NCBI GenBank assembly: GCA_040218535.1 | Contig: JAVJRG010000010.1 | Span: 186,001-250,000 of the forward strand | Direction of reading: 5' to 3' | Source of the DNA: Lacipirellulaceae bacterium | GTDB lineage: Bacteria; Planctomycetota; Planctomycetia; Pirellulales; Lacipirellulaceae | Length of the DNA stretch: 64,000 bases | Shown: piece by piece, positions 52,893-63,495 of the stretch | Numbering within the stretch: position 1 is the stretch's first letter | How the letters are laid out: each line of letters opens with the position of its first letter | Position numbers and translations under genes: made by a program | Notes under the pieces: model-generated | The model's database searches: none | Seen by the model: the letters and a program-made list of their open reading frames with translations, nothing else | Told to the model about the DNA's origin: nothing

Positions 52893-53702
52893 CTAGTCTT
52901 ATCGCGTCGTCGCAACGACAAAATACTTTTCCCCAATTTGGGGATCACGATCGAGATCCTGAAACTCGATGGCCGTTCTGTCCGTGTTGGAATCAAAGCT
53001 CCCAAGCAGATAGATATCCGGCGGCATGAGCTCGATGATCGTGGTGAAGCTGTTCCCGAAAAGTCGCTTCCTGAGCTCATTGACTTAAGTGCGAAAGAAT
53101 CAGGCTCGGAAATTGACTCGCTGAGCGTCGCTGAACGAGATCGCCAGTTGCGGGAGCGGGTGCATCTCGCAGCACTCTCTTTGACAGAGTTGAACTCTCG
53201 ATTAGAGGTAGACCAGTATCCTGAGCTTGAAGATGCCATGTTCAAGATGTTCTTTGAGCTCAAGGCACTCGACGAAGAAATTGATCGCCGACAGAAATCG
53301 TTGCCACCGGCTGAGGAACCACCGAAGCGAACCGCCCTTTTGGTAGAAGACAACGTTAACGAATGCCGCCTGTTGGCAGGGTACTTGCGTTGTCGCGAGT
53401 TCAATGTATCGGTCGCTCACGAAGGAGAGGCGGCGCTCTCTTATCTCGAAGACAACGAGCAGCCCGATGTGGTCCTCCTGGACATGAATATGCCTGGGGT
53501 CGATGGACCTAGCACCGTTCGAGAGATTCGCCAGCGAAAAGAGCTCGACGGCTTGACGATCCTGGCAGTGAGTGGCGAAGACCCAGCCCACTATGGGGTA
53601 GAAGTCGGCCCCCAAGGGGTCGATGGCTGGTTCCCAAAGCCACTTGACCCCGAGTCGCTCGTATTCCGATTGGCGGTAGGTGCTGAAAAGAAGCCAGCCT
53701 AG
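52890..53702 (+). CDS. CsrA-receiver fusion protein 1 (CsrA-REC)
   Basis: 270 residues. Residues 1-~50 are a full CsrA/RsmA RNA-binding domain (MLVLSRRRNDKILFP..., KAPKQIDIRRHEL), with Arg6, Arg7 and the conserved C-terminal Arg at residue 45 that binds GGA. Residues ~75-140 are a charged two-helix linker. Residues ~148-266 are a CheY-like receiver: Glu153/Asp154, phosphate-accepting Asp198 in VVLLDMNMPG, Ser228 and Lys250. This domain combination is not one I know from the literature. The GTG has TAGGAG upstream. It converges with the Rcp1-like regulator, nine bases apart. I infer an mRNA-binding protein regulated by phosphorylation. Confidence 0.85.
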   Translation: MLVLSRRRNDKILFPNLGITIEILKLDGRSVRVGIKAPKQIDIRRHELDDRGEAVPEKSLPELIDLSAKESGSEIDSLSVAERDRQLRERVHLAALSLTELNSRLEVDQYPELEDAMFKMFFELKALDEEIDRRQKSLPPAEEPPKRTALLVEDNVNECRLLAGYLRCREFNVSVAHEGEAALSYLEDNEQPDVVLLDMNMPGVDGPSTVREIRQRKELDGLTILAVSGEDPAHYGVEVGPQGVDGWFPKPLDPESLVFRLAVGAEKKPA

Positions 53703-53711
53703 TTGAGCTAA

Positions 53712-54173
53712 TCACTTCCTGAAGTCATCATGCTCAGGCGGGAGCTCAACGACGCGCCAGTAGTGATCAAGCATCCCAATGAGATTGACGAAATCTTCAC
53801 CCGCCTTTGACTTGACGATATAACCGGCAACTTGGCTCTCGTAGGCCTGCAGCTTGTCTTGATCGTCATCCGAAGTGGTCAAGACAAAAACTACACTGTC
53901 GCGCAGTTGCTCATCGCGTCGCATCTGCTTCAGGAACTCAATGCCATTCATGCGGGGCATATTGAGGTCGAGCAGGATCAGGTAGGGCCGCTGAAGCGGC
54001 TGCTTGCCATTGGAGCCCTGAAGAAGTTCCAAAGCCTCAAGACCGTCCTGAACGTGCTCTATCGGGTTGGCAATTCGTGCTTTTCGAAACGCTCGACGGA
54101 TAGCCTCAGCATCAATTTCATCATCTTCGACCAAGAGCATCGTGACGGTTTCGCCGATGGAATCAGTCAACAT
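53712..54173 (-). CDS. Single-domain Rcp1-like response regulator
   Basis: 153 residues, only a receiver domain. LLVEDDEIDAEAIRRAF has the acidic pair, LILLDLNMPRMNG the phosphate-accepting Asp, and VLTTSDDDQDKLQAYESQVAGYIVKSKAG the Thr and Lys. This form is characteristic of Rcp1 regulators that pair with phytochrome-type kinases. It starts 370 bases upstream of, and divergent to, the kinase with a phytochrome-like H-box, so the two are probably cognate. There is no output domain. Confidence 0.88.
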   Translation of the reverse strand: MLTDSIGETVTMLLVEDDEIDAEAIRRAFRKARIANPIEHVQDGLEALELLQGSNGKQPLQRPYLILLDLNMPRMNGIEFLKQMRRDEQLRDSVVFVLTTSDDDQDKLQAYESQVAGYIVKSKAGEDFVNLIGMLDHYWRVVELPPEHDDFRK

Positions 54174-54543
54174 TAAGTACTCCGGTGCTAATTGATTTAG
54201 GGTAAGCCGCTCAATCTCGCGGTAGCGTCTGTTGGTTCATTACGCCTTTTGACCAACATTAATCATTATTAGTGGCCAACCACCAACCAAAGCAGGTAAC
54301 TTACAACTATTTGGCAGTCGAGATGGGCCTAAACCCAAGACGGAAAACAGCCAACAAGAATCTTGCTCCAGCTGGACACGATGGATTTGATCTTCGGCCC
54401 GCAGATCTCGAAGTTATTCTCAGCAGTTCTGTAGCCTACTATGTTTCAAACTACCTTGTATCAGCCTATCATATCACAGCTAACTCATTGATGGACTGCC
54501 TTGCCTCCACGGTTACTTTTCCTCTCAGAATTTGCAAGACCAC
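54174..54543. other. Divergent promoter region between Rcp1-like regulator and CheB-CheR kinase 1
   Basis: A/T-rich spacer (AACATTAATCATTATTAGTG and others). A short open frame overlapping the kinase start has no protein character. It is the likely promoter region for both genes; no motif is strong enough to call. Confidence 0.5.
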
Positions 54544-57500
54544 ATGTCCGAAGAATCCGAAACTAATGAAGAAGTGCTCGCTGCTGAAGAGAATGAGGCT
54601 GTTGAGCGTAATTCGCCGACAGGTGATTCGGCTGGGATTCAATTCCCCATCGTTGGGATTGGTGCCTCAGCTGGTGGCTTAGAGGCAATCGAGCGATTCT
54701 TTGACAATACGCCGCCTGATACTGGGATGGCATTCATCATCGTTCAACATTTGTCGCCTGACTTTAAGAGCCTGATGGACGAGCTCCTAGCGCGACATAC
54801 GGAGATGCCCATTCACAAGGTCGAAAACGGGATGGCCATTGAGCCCAATGGCATCTACTTGATTCCGCCCAAGAAAAACATGGTCCTCTCGGACGGCAAG
54901 CTGTTGCTAACCGACCAAGATGCTTCGGGCGGGCTAAATCTTCCCATTGATATCCTGTTCCGCTCGATGGCACGTGATGCGGGCAAGCGTTGCATTGCTG
55001 TTGTCCTATCTGGCACAGGAAGCGATGGCTCGCGCGGATTAGATGACATTCATCACGCAGGCGGTTTGGTCGTTGTTCAAGACGCCGATTCGGCAGCCTT
55101 CGACGGCATGCCTCGCAACGCGATCGCTACGGGACTCGTTGATGTCGTTGCTAGGGCTGAGCGCATACCGGAACGCATCATGCAGTATGCGGCTGCGCCC
55201 GAGGAGTTTATTCGTGGTGAAGCAGGACATGAGGAACTTGAGCAAGAAGACGAGATGGCAAGCCTATTTCGCATCTTCCGAAACAGGTTTGGCTTAGACT
55301 TCCGCACCTACAAGCCGACAACCATTAATCGTCGTCTTGAGCGCCGCATGACCATGAGCGACTGCAGTAGTTTGCGTGCATACGTTGACCTGCTGGAATC
55401 GGACGTTGATGAGCTTGAGGCGCTCTATCGTGATCTTTTGGTTGAGGTGACTCACTTCTTTCGAGACCCTGAGGCTTACGGCGTTATCGAAAAGGAAGTA
55501 CTTCCCAAGATCATCGAGAACACTCCCGAAGGAGGGCAAATCCGAGTATGGGCTCCTGGGTGTGCTACGGGCGAGGAAGCCTATTCTATTGCGATGCTCC
55601 TGCATGAACAAATTGGAGCGAATGAACGCAATCTCAATGTTAAAGTATTTGCCACTGACGTTCACGCCCGCTCGCTTGAGACGGCTAGCCTCGGAACCTA
55701 TTCCGCCGACTCAGTTTCTCGGCTGAAGCCTGAACGAAAAGACCGCTACTTTACTCAGCACGGATCCCTTTTTCATGTCTCTCAAGAGTTGAGAAAGATG
55801 GTGATCTTTGCTCCTCACGACATCACAAAAGATCCCCCTTTCACGAAACTCGATTTGCTGGTGTGCCGTAATGTGCTTATTTACCTTGAGCAACCGATCC
55901 AGCAGAAGATCGTGGCGATGTATCACTTTGGGCTCAAGGTAAACGGTTACTTATGGCTGGGTCCTAGTGAAACCGTGCGGCCATTCGAGAGAGAGTTCGA
56001 CACACTTGATCAGCATTGGAAGGTGTTCCGAAAGCTTCGGGACATTCGACTCCGCGACACGGTTGGAATGTCCATGATGCCGCCGCTGAGCATGCCTGTG
56101 CGCGCTCATATATCCCCACTAGCGGCACCAGCCCCCGGTAAAGATTGGGCGGTTCCCAAGGCTTTTGAGTCATTGTTGGCGAAGTATGTTCCCCCCAGTT
56201 TGCTTGTCAATGAGCATTTTGAGTTAGAGCACACTTTTGGCGAGGCAAGAAAGTACCTCACTCAGCCAGCTGGTCGCCCTTCCTTAGAAGTCCTCAAGAT
56301 GATGGACGGCGACCTGCGCATGGCCCTCAGTGCCGCGCTCCACCGAGCAGCTCGCCAGAATTCCATCGTCGTTTATCGAGGGGTTAAGGCCCAAGTTGGT
56401 GACCAGGAAGAATTGGTCAAGCTAACTATTGAGCCTCATAGCCCTGGCAACAAAAAATACTACCTAATTGGCATCGAAGAGCTTGATACACCCAAGCGTT
56501 CGCCCGAAGAGCAAGACGCCTACGAGCAAGATTTCGATCCCCATGGTGAATCGGCTGAACGGATCACCGACCTTGAGCGAGAGCTGAATTTCACCAAAGA
56601 GTCGCTACAAAGCACCGTTGAAGAACTAGAAACCAGCAACGAAGAACTCCAAGCGACCAACGAGGAACTCGTCGCTTCGAATGAGGAACTGCAAAGTACC
56701 AATGAAGAACTGCACTCGGTGAACGAAGAGCTTTACACGGTCAATGCCGAACACCAGCGGAAGATCAGCGAGCTGACGGAAGTCACTTCTGACATGGACA
56801 ATCTGCTGCAAGGCACGCAGATAGGAACGATCTTCCTCGACCGCGAATTGAAGATTCGCAAGTTCACGCCCTCAATTGCTTCGGCGTTTCATGTGCTTGA
56901 CCAAGACGTTGGCCGCCCGATCGAGCACATCGCTTACAACCTCGATAATCCTGAGTTGCTGCAGGATATCGAAACGGTAATCCAGGGAACCGAAATCGTT
57001 GAGCGGAAAGTCAAGAGTAGGAATGGCCGCCCTTTCTTTCAACGGATAACCCCCTACCTGCTTCCTGATGGTGAGATCGGAGGCGTCATTCTGACGTTCA
57101 CTGATGTCACTGCCATCGAAGAAGCAAGCCGCGAGGCGGAACGACGAGCCGAAGACTTGGAGCGGTCGAACCTTGAACTTATCGAATTCGCCTATGCCGT
57201 CTCACACGATCTCCAGTCGCCGTTACGGCACATTAACGATCACGGTCGTATACTGGCAGAGGAAGCGAAGGAATCGCTGAACGATCAGGCACGAAGATCC
57301 TTGAGCGTCATGACCAAAGGGGCGACTCAACTGAGTAGCATGATTGACGCATTGCTTGCTTATTCAAGAATTCATACGCGAGGGGAACCACCTGAGCTCG
57401 TCGATTGCCATGAATTGCTTGACGAGGTCAAAACACAGCTCAAAGACCAAATCGAATACGATGGAGCGACGATCACCCACGACACGCTCCCCAAGGTCTA

Positions 57501-57894
57501 CGCAGACCGCAATCAACTGAAAACGGTATTTACTCATTTGATCGATAATGCGATGCGTTATCGTCGCGATGAGGATCCCAAGATCCATATCGAAGTCCGT
57601 CGCCACGAGGATGAGTGGCAGTTCTCCTTTGAGGACAATGGCATGGGCATGGAGCCACGCTGCTTCGACCGCATCTTTGTGATCTTCCAACGTCTGTACC
57701 GCGACGAGGAAATTCCCGGCGAAGGCGTTGGCCTAGCGCTCTGCAAGCGAATTGTCGAACGGCATGGCGGACGAATCTGGCTGACCTCACGACCGGGACG
57801 CGGATCAACTTTTTACTTCACACTCGCTAGCGAAGAGGTTGGCCAGCCGGTCCAAAACAGACTCACACTCCCTTCTCGAAAAACGCCTCGCTGA
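54544..57894 (+). CDS. CheB-CheR-PAS-histidine kinase 1
   Basis: 1116 residues, no membrane segments. CheB methylesterase (~33-215): Ser42 in GIGASAGG, His69 in VQHLSPD, Asp161 in [10 protein letters not shown]; no receiver precedes it. CheR methyltransferase (~235-495): [14 protein letters not shown] motif [29 protein letters not shown]-like region (~540-640), then a NEEL-rich coiled coil (~675-745) with seven-residue repeats, then PAS (~750-860). The kinase has a phytochrome-like H-box (His888 in [13 protein letters not shown]), N-box Asn1002, DNGMG at 1031-1035 and [10 protein letters not shown]. CheB and CheR side by side are usually for receptor methylation; here the target may be another protein. 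Start at ATG 54544, a TTG four codons upstream less likely. Confidence 0.88.
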   Translation: MSEESETNEEVLAAEENEAVERNSPTGDSAGIQFPIVGIGASAGGLEAIERFFDNTPPDTGMAFIIVQHLSPDFKSLMDELLARHTEMPIHKVENGMAIEPNGIYLIPPKKNMVLSDGKLLLTDQDASGGLNLPIDILFRSMARDAGKRCIAVVLSGTGSDGSRGLDDIHHAGGLVVVQDADSAAFDGMPRNAIATGLVDVVARAERIPERIMQYAAAPEEFIRGEAGHEELEQEDEMASLFRIFRNRFGLDFRTYKPTTINRRLERRMTMSDCSSLRAYVDLLESDVDELEALYRDLLVEVTHFFRDPEAYGVIEKEVLPKIIENTPEGGQIRVWAPGCATGEEAYSIAMLLHEQIGANERNLNVKVFATDVHARSLETASLGTYSADSVSRLKPERKDRYFTQHGSLFHVSQELRKMVIFAPHDITKDPPFTKLDLLVCRNVLIYLEQPIQQKIVAMYHFGLKVNGYLWLGPSETVRPFEREFDTLDQHWKVFRKLRDIRLRDTVGMSMMPPLSMPVRAHISPLAAPAPGKDWAVPKAFESLLAKYVPPSLLVNEHFELEHTFGEARKYLTQPAGRPSLEVLKMMDGDLRMALSAALHRAARQNSIVVYRGVKAQVGDQEELVKLTIEPHSPGNKKYYLIGIEELDTPKRSPEEQDAYEQDFDPHGESAERITDLERELNFTKESLQSTVEELETSNEELQATNEELVASNEELQSTNEELHSVNEELYTVNAEHQRKISELTEVTSDMDNLLQGTQIGTIFLDRELKIRKFTPSIASAFHVLDQDVGRPIEHIAYNLDNPELLQDIETVIQGTEIVERKVKSRNGRPFFQRITPYLLPDGEIGGVILTFTDVTAIEEASREAERRAEDLERSNLELIEFAYAVSHDLQSPLRHINDHGRILAEEAKESLNDQARRSLSVMTKGATQLSSMIDALLAYSRIHTRGEPPELVDCHELLDEVKTQLKDQIEYDGATITHDTLPKVYADRNQLKTVFTHLIDNAMRYRRDEDPKIHIEVRRHEDEWQFSFEDNGMGMEPRCFDRIFVIFQRLYRDEEIPGEGVGLALCKRIVERHGGRIWLTSRPGRGSTFYFTLASEEVGQPVQNRLTLPSRKTPR

Positions 57895-58003
57895 CTGATG
57901 TCTTGAGGCGAATGTGACTTTTTCAAGTCTTACTGCTTTCATTCACCCTACTTGCGAACCGATCTCTTTCCATTGATTGACGTCAACTTGGCAGGATACA
58001 AGC

Positions 58004-61000
58004 ATGTCTAATGATGCATCTTCTACTCACGAATCAGACGAAACCTCTGCTCCTATATCTGGCAGAGACGCTCTCTTCATTTCTGGGATCGGTGCGTCTG
58101 CCGGCGGGCTCGAAGCTTTGGAGCAATTCTTCCGCAGTACGCAGTCAGAATCGGGCATGGCGTACGTCGTGGTTCAGCACCTCTCGCCTGACTTCGACAG
58201 CCTGATGGATAAACTTCTGGCACGGGAGACAAACCTGCCAATCAAGTTGATCGAAGATGGCATGTTGGTCGAAGCGGACACAGTCTACCTGTTACCACCA
58301 GGCAAAGAAGTAATTATTTCCGACGGGCGACTACTCTTGGCCTCGCGGGCTCGTGGGAAGGACTTGTCCTACCCGATCGACAGTTTTTTCCGTTCACTAG
58401 CTCAAGACCTTGGGCCTCGCGCAATTGCTGTTGTCCTCTCGGGAACCGGTTCAGATGGCTCAAGGGGTATCCGTGACATTCATTCTGCCGGCGGACTGGT
58501 AATTGCGCAGACAGAGTCGTCCGCCAAGTTTGATGGCATGCCCCGAGCGGCAGTCGATACCGGCATTGTCGACATGCTACTGGATGCTAGTGATATCCCT
58601 GACGCTTTGGTTCGTTATCTTTCCAACCCCTTGATGAAGAAGAAAACAGCAGGAACGAAGACCCTGCAGACAATGGAAGGGCCCATCTACCGGATCCTCT
58701 CGCTGCTAAAGAAGCGTTACAAGATTGACTTCACCGAGTACAAAACAACAACCATCAGCCGCCGCATTGAGCGACGAATTATGCTTAGCGGCTCCGTCGA
58801 TCTTGATCGGTATGCGGAGCGTCTGCGTGAAGACCCCGCTGAGCTCGACTCGCTCTACAAAGACTTGCTTATCGGAGTGACTGGCTTCTTCCGTGACCGC
58901 AATGTGTTCGATTACCTAGAGTCCGACGCGATTCCTGAATTGATCGCCAAGCTCGAACCCAATCAAGAATTCCGAGCCTGGGTCGTTGGCACAGCCACTG
59001 GTGAGGAGGCTTTCTCACTGGCGATTCTCATTCACGAAGCGATTGAAAAGATGGAGTGGCCTGGCACCTTCAAGATTTTCGCTTCGGATGTCCACCCTGA
59101 GTCCCTCGAGTTTGCCAGTCACGGTATTTATCCACCGGAAAGTGTTTCCGGACTAACGCCAGCCAGGCTTGAACGCTATTTCACGGAAACGAATGGAGAA
59201 TACCATGTGCTTCCGGAGCTGCGTCGCACAGTGGTTTTCGTGCCGCACAATGTCATTCGCGACGCTCCGTTTACCAATCTCGACTTGGTTACCTGTCGCA
59301 ACGTCTTTATTTACTTCACACCCGCGACGCAGAAAAAGGTTCTCTCGCTCTTTCACTTCGGCCTAAAGACCGGAGGGATTATGTGTCTCGGCTCAAGCGA
59401 AACGCCAGGGGAATTAGCGGACGAATTTGAGCCGATGAGCGAGTCGCTGCGTGTCTATCGCAAGCATCGCGACACCCAACTACCTGCCAGTATGCGCATG
59501 CCGGTCGCACCGCTAACTCCTACGACGACTCGGACCCAAAAGCGAGAGATAGGGGCACTCTCTTCGGTCGTCCCCGCACGAGACCTACTTGCCACCTACG
59601 ATTACTTACTCGACGAGTTCATGCCTGCTTGCTTCCTCGTAAGCGAAACAGGGGAACTACTTCATACTTTCGGAGATTCCAACGAGTACCTGCGGCATCG
59701 TCGTGGTCGGCCTTCGATTGACATTCTGGAACTCATTGACCCAGGGCTACGCAATACGCTATCCGCTGCTCTCCGTCGCTGCGCTAAGAATGGCACGGCA
59801 GTAAGTTATTCAGGCGTTCACCTGGAAGGGAGTGACAATAAGGAGTCGTTGCGACTCTCAGTCCGTCCCTTGCGCGAATCGACGCAGTTGATGATCGTTT
59901 CGATTGAACCTACACAAGCAATCGAAAGATCCATCGAGTACGAAACGTTAGAGCTTTCGGCGAGCGAGCTCTCGAGCCGTGAATTCGATGCCCTAGAACG
60001 GGAACTGCAGGAAACCAAAGCCAGCCTTCAGTCAACGATCGAAGAGTCGCAGACGACCAATGAAGAACTCCAAGCCGCCAATGAGCAGCTCACCGCGTCG
60101 AACGAAGAACTGCAAAGCACCAACGAAGAACTGCATTCGGTCAACGAGGAACTATATACCGTAAACGCCGAGTACCAGCGGAAGATCGACGAGCTAACTG
60201 AGCTCACCGACGATATGGACAATTTGCTCAATAGCACGAATGTTCACACGATCTTTCTCGACGCAGAACTATGTATTCGACGATTTACCCCCGGCATTCG
60301 CGAAACTTTTAACCTGATTGCTCAAGATATCGGTCGAAGATTCGACTCTTTTACCTACAACATTGACTACGAAGAGCTTCCCACCGATGTGAAACGCGTG
60401 TTGGCGGACCGCACCCCCTGCGAGCGTGAAGTCCAGGACCGATCTGGTAGTTGGTTTCTTCTGCGCGTCTTGCCCTATCTCTCTCAGGGCAAAACGGATG
60501 GCGCCGTCATTACCTTGGTCGACATCACTTCGCTGAAACAAGCCGAAGCAACTCTTGCTGAGCTTTCGGAAATCGTTGAACACTCCCAAGATGCTGTCTT
60601 CCGCTGCGATCTGGATGGCACGATTCGAACTTGGAATCGAGGAGCTGAAAACCTTTTTGGCTACTCTGCAAAAGAAATCATAGGACAGCATGTCAAGTTG
60701 CTAAATCTAACGGAATCAGATCGCGACCTTGATGTGACCCTCTCCCAGATCGCTGAAGGTAGAACGATTGATCGACTTCAGTCGACCCCCCAGCGCCGCG
60801 ACGATTCAATCTTCCATGTCGCCCTCACATGGTCGCCGATTAGTGACGAAAACGACCGAGTCGTAGGAGCCTCAGCCATCGCTCGAGATATGACCAGCGA
60901 AAAACGGGCCGAGGCGGAAGTTCGCGAAGCGATCAAGCGGCGCGATCAGTTTATGGCAATGCTCTCACATGAACTTCGCAACCCGTTGGCTGCCGTTCTC

Positions 61001-62044
61001 AACGCGACCACCCTACTCAATGAGAACCAGCTTGATGAAGAAACTGACGCAGAAGCCCGTAATGTAATCGAACACAATGTTCGTCATGTCGCCCGGATGC
61101 TTGATGACTTATTGGACGTGGCCCGTATTACTAACGACAAAATCAATCTGCATAAGGAAGTTGTCGATCTCAATTCGCTGCTAGTCGATGCCGTAGAATG
61201 CGTGCAGCATCGCATTGATGAGAAGCAGCAGGAACTGCACCTTAGTTCTCCTGAGACTCCGATCTATGTCGAAGGTGACGTCGGACGGTTGCAGCAATCC
61301 CAAGTCAACCTATTGGTGAATGCTTCAAAGTACACGCCCGAAGGAGGTAAGATTCATTACTCTTTGGGTCAACAAGACGGCTTCGCGGTACTACGTGTGA
61401 AAGATAACGGTGACGGAATTCCTCCCGACCTCATTGACCGCATCTTTGAGCCTTTCCTTCAATCGGATGAAACCTTGGACCGATCCCAAGGGGGCATGGG
61501 TCTTGGGCTAACCGTGGTGCAGAAAGTCATGGAAGGACATGGCGGAATCGTCGAAGCACTGAGCGACGGCACCTCCCAAGGGAGCGAGTTCGTCTGCAGA
61601 ATCCCACTCACTGAGAAACGTCCTCGACGCGTGGTCGAACTGCCAGAGACAATCGTCGAAGGAACAAAACTTCTAGTCGTCGAGGACAATGATGGCGTTC
61701 GACGCATGTTGCTTCGGGCTATGAAACTCAAGGGATTTGAAGTTCAAGCGGCATCAGGGGGCGAAGAAGCACTCGAACTTCTGGAAGAGTACACTCCCGA
61801 AGTCGCGGTCATCGATATCGGACTTCCAGATATTGACGGCTACGAACTGGCTCGTCGAATCCGGTACGAAGCACGGTTTCGTGGACTCATGCTTGTCGCG
61901 CTTACCGGATACGGACGTGAACGTGACAAGCGTCGCGCAGAGGAAGCTGGATTCGATTTGCATCTTGTGAAGCCTCTTGATCCCAACGAACTTGTCCGAG
62001 CAATCTGTGCTGCCAATACACCCCAGCCCCTAGCAGGCACCTAA
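58004..62044 (+). CDS. CheB-CheR-PAS-hybrid histidine kinase 2
   Basis: 1346 residues, soluble. CheB (~20-205) with Ser32, His59, Asp151; CheR (~225-490) with [23 protein letters not shown] and [11 protein letters not shown]; a PAS-like region (~530-640); a NEEL-type coiled coil (~665-735); PAS (~740-845) and a second PAS (~850-965). The kinase core has the H-box [15 protein letters not shown] (His989), Asn1106 and DNGDG. It ends in a receiver (~1220-1340; Glu1227/Asp1228, Asp1271 in AVIDIGLPD, Lys1323). It is a tandem paralogue of kinase 1, 109 bases apart. An ATG with GCAGGATAC seven bases upstream is chosen. Phosphate from this hybrid would need an Hpt step. Confidence 0.88.
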   Translation: MSNDASSTHESDETSAPISGRDALFISGIGASAGGLEALEQFFRSTQSESGMAYVVVQHLSPDFDSLMDKLLARETNLPIKLIEDGMLVEADTVYLLPPGKEVIISDGRLLLASRARGKDLSYPIDSFFRSLAQDLGPRAIAVVLSGTGSDGSRGIRDIHSAGGLVIAQTESSAKFDGMPRAAVDTGIVDMLLDASDIPDALVRYLSNPLMKKKTAGTKTLQTMEGPIYRILSLLKKRYKIDFTEYKTTTISRRIERRIMLSGSVDLDRYAERLREDPAELDSLYKDLLIGVTGFFRDRNVFDYLESDAIPELIAKLEPNQEFRAWVVGTATGEEAFSLAILIHEAIEKMEWPGTFKIFASDVHPESLEFASHGIYPPESVSGLTPARLERYFTETNGEYHVLPELRRTVVFVPHNVIRDAPFTNLDLVTCRNVFIYFTPATQKKVLSLFHFGLKTGGIMCLGSSETPGELADEFEPMSESLRVYRKHRDTQLPASMRMPVAPLTPTTTRTQKREIGALSSVVPARDLLATYDYLLDEFMPACFLVSETGELLHTFGDSNEYLRHRRGRPSIDILELIDPGLRNTLSAALRRCAKNGTAVSYSGVHLEGSDNKESLRLSVRPLRESTQLMIVSIEPTQAIERSIEYETLELSASELSSREFDALERELQETKASLQSTIEESQTTNEELQAANEQLTASNEELQSTNEELHSVNEELYTVNAEYQRKIDELTELTDDMDNLLNSTNVHTIFLDAELCIRRFTPGIRETFNLIAQDIGRRFDSFTYNIDYEELPTDVKRVLADRTPCEREVQDRSGSWFLLRVLPYLSQGKTDGAVITLVDITSLKQAEATLAELSEIVEHSQDAVFRCDLDGTIRTWNRGAENLFGYSAKEIIGQHVKLLNLTESDRDLDVTLSQIAEGRTIDRLQSTPQRRDDSIFHVALTWSPISDENDRVVGASAIARDMTSEKRAEAEVREAIKRRDQFMAMLSHELRNPLAAVLNATTLLNENQLDEETDAEARNVIEHNVRHVARMLDDLLDVARITNDKINLHKEVVDLNSLLVDAVECVQHRIDEKQQELHLSSPETPIYVEGDVGRLQQSQVNLLVNASKYTPEGGKIHYSLGQQDGFAVLRVKDNGDGIPPDLIDRIFEPFLQSDETLDRSQGGMGLGLTVVQKVMEGHGGIVEALSDGTSQGSEFVCRIPLTEKRPRRVVELPETIVEGTKLLVVEDNDGVRRMLLRAMKLKGFEVQAASGGEEALELLEEYTPEVAVIDIGLPDIDGYELARRIRYEARFRGLMLVALTGYGRERDKRRAEEAGFDLHLVKPLDPNELVRAICAANTPQPLAGT

Positions 62045-62446
62045 ACAACCCAAACTGCGCACTGTTGCGCAATTGTTCCAAGTCAAACGAAAGAGTGAAT
62101 TGGTATCTTTTTGGCGATGCAGATTTCCCAAAATCTGCTTGACTTTAGTCACTCAAAGCGAGACATTAAGATACATGGGTCGATGCTAGTACTAATGGAG
62201 GTGTCGGCCACCTTCCGGAAGCTGGGAGCTTTCTGAGTTGCTTGGGAATATGTTGCAAATAGCAAAGTAGGGCAACGGAAATCCACGGTAGAGAAAGCCA
62301 GGGATAGCGCGGGGCATGAGAATGCCGTTTCCAGACGCACCGTAACCCAGATGTCCATGTCGACGCCTACTTCCACGTGAGGTAGTCTCCTTCCCTGCGA
62401 AGGAGTTGCGACGCTCAGAGCAACCTATCCAAGGAGGGACCTCATC
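62045..62446. other. Long leader/promoter region of csrA-REC 2
   Basis: Roughly 400 bases without a gene. It has a GCAGATT/AATCTGC hairpin (~62120-62138), scattered GGA motifs (for example TAATGGAGGTG near 62195) and the paired AGGAG boxes near the start codon. The terminator for kinase 2 is not clear. Confidence 0.5.
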
Positions 62447-62449
62447 ATG
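62401..62449 (+). promoter_or_regulatory. Paired AGGAG motifs in leader of csrA-REC 2
   Basis: AGGAG at 62401-62405 and AAGGAGGG at 62431-62438, the second nine bases before ATG. This doubled motif mirrors the leader of csrA-REC 1. It suggests CsrA-type autoregulation; inferred only. Confidence 0.45.
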
Positions 62450-63277
62450 CTGGTCCTGTCACGACGCTCGAAAGAGAAGCTGTCATTCCCCGAGTTGGGA
62501 ATTACCGTCCATTTTCTACGAATCCAGTCAGGTGCCGTCAAAGTGGGGGTCGACGCTCCACCTTCCATTAAGATTGTCCGCGATGAAATTGCCGGTTCCG
62601 GGAAGCAGGCTGAGGAAACTCGCCGACAACTCCTACGACTGCCCCGTGAGGTTCGCCACGATATCCGCAACGAACTTCACTCGATCAGCATTGGCTTGCA
62701 TCTCTACCAAGAGCAGATGCGTGTCGGCGACGCCAAGGATGCTCAGGAAACCTTCGATGAGATCATGGCGGCGGTGCGTCGGCTTGATGAGAATGACGTA
62801 TTGCAGCGCAAGCCTGAATCAAAAAAACCGATTTATCCTCGACTGAGCCAATTACCTGACGGCGAGGAATCCTCCTCCAACGATCGGAGCGTGGACAAGT
62901 CAGCGAATCCCCGCATCCTGCTGGCCGAAGACGATGAGAATGAGCGAGAAATGCTAGCCGGATTCCTGCGGCTTGGTGGACTTGATGTCGACACCGTTGG
63001 TGATGGCGAACAAGCCGTCAACTACCTCAGCCAGAATCAACGTCCTGGACTTCTACTACTGGACATGAAAATGCCACTCTGCGATGGACCAGAAGTAGTA
63101 CGCTTTGTCAGGTCTCACGAGCAGCATCGCGATCTAACCATCTTCGGCGTCAGTGGCTCAACGCCCGAAGAAAATAATGTTGCGGTCGGGTCGCAGGGCG
63201 TTGATCGCTGGATCAGCAAGCCTCTCGACCCGCCAGGCCTGCTCAAGGCCGTACAAGAAACTGTGGTTAGCTGCTAG
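62447..63277 (+). CDS. CsrA-receiver fusion protein 2 with H-box-like linker
   Basis: 276 residues. The CsrA domain (1-~50; MLVLSRRSKEKLSFPELG, then DAPPSIKIVRDEIAG) keeps Arg6, Arg7 and the conserved Arg at 45. The linker (~55-120) has two helices; the first contains HDIRNELHSI (His71), which looks like the H-box of histidine kinases (HELRNPL). There is no ATP-binding domain. The receiver (~154-272) has Glu161/Asp162, Asp206 in LLLLDMKMPL, Ser236 and Lys258. It lies downstream of kinase 2 on the same strand, 403 bases away. Possible phosphorelay: hybrid kinase receiver, linker His, own receiver. This is inference. Confidence 0.85.
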   Translation: MLVLSRRSKEKLSFPELGITVHFLRIQSGAVKVGVDAPPSIKIVRDEIAGSGKQAEETRRQLLRLPREVRHDIRNELHSISIGLHLYQEQMRVGDAKDAQETFDEIMAAVRRLDENDVLQRKPESKKPIYPRLSQLPDGEESSSNDRSVDKSANPRILLAEDDENEREMLAGFLRLGGLDVDTVGDGEQAVNYLSQNQRPGLLLLDMKMPLCDGPEVVRFVRSHEQHRDLTIFGVSGSTPEENNVAVGSQGVDRWISKPLDPPGLLKAVQETVVSC

Positions 63278-63495
63278 GCTTCCGCTGCATTGCCTGCTCA
63301 GTCCCAGGCTTCGCTCTGCGGATACCTCAGCTCTCTGCTCTCAAGCTTCATCCGAACCGAATGTCGGTGACTCTCCTCAGGTTTCGGAACTTGTAGCAGC
63401 TACAGGGCTGCCAGGAGTTGGTGTGACTCGTTAAACTGGTTTTCTAGTTTAATCGGCCAATTCCTCCGCGATTTCCGACTTGAGAGAAGCACTCT

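Noticed and set aside
54272-54682. 136-codon frame overlapping the start of CheB-CheR kinase 1
   Set aside because: Out of frame with the kinase, no domain, and most of it lies in the divergent promoter region.
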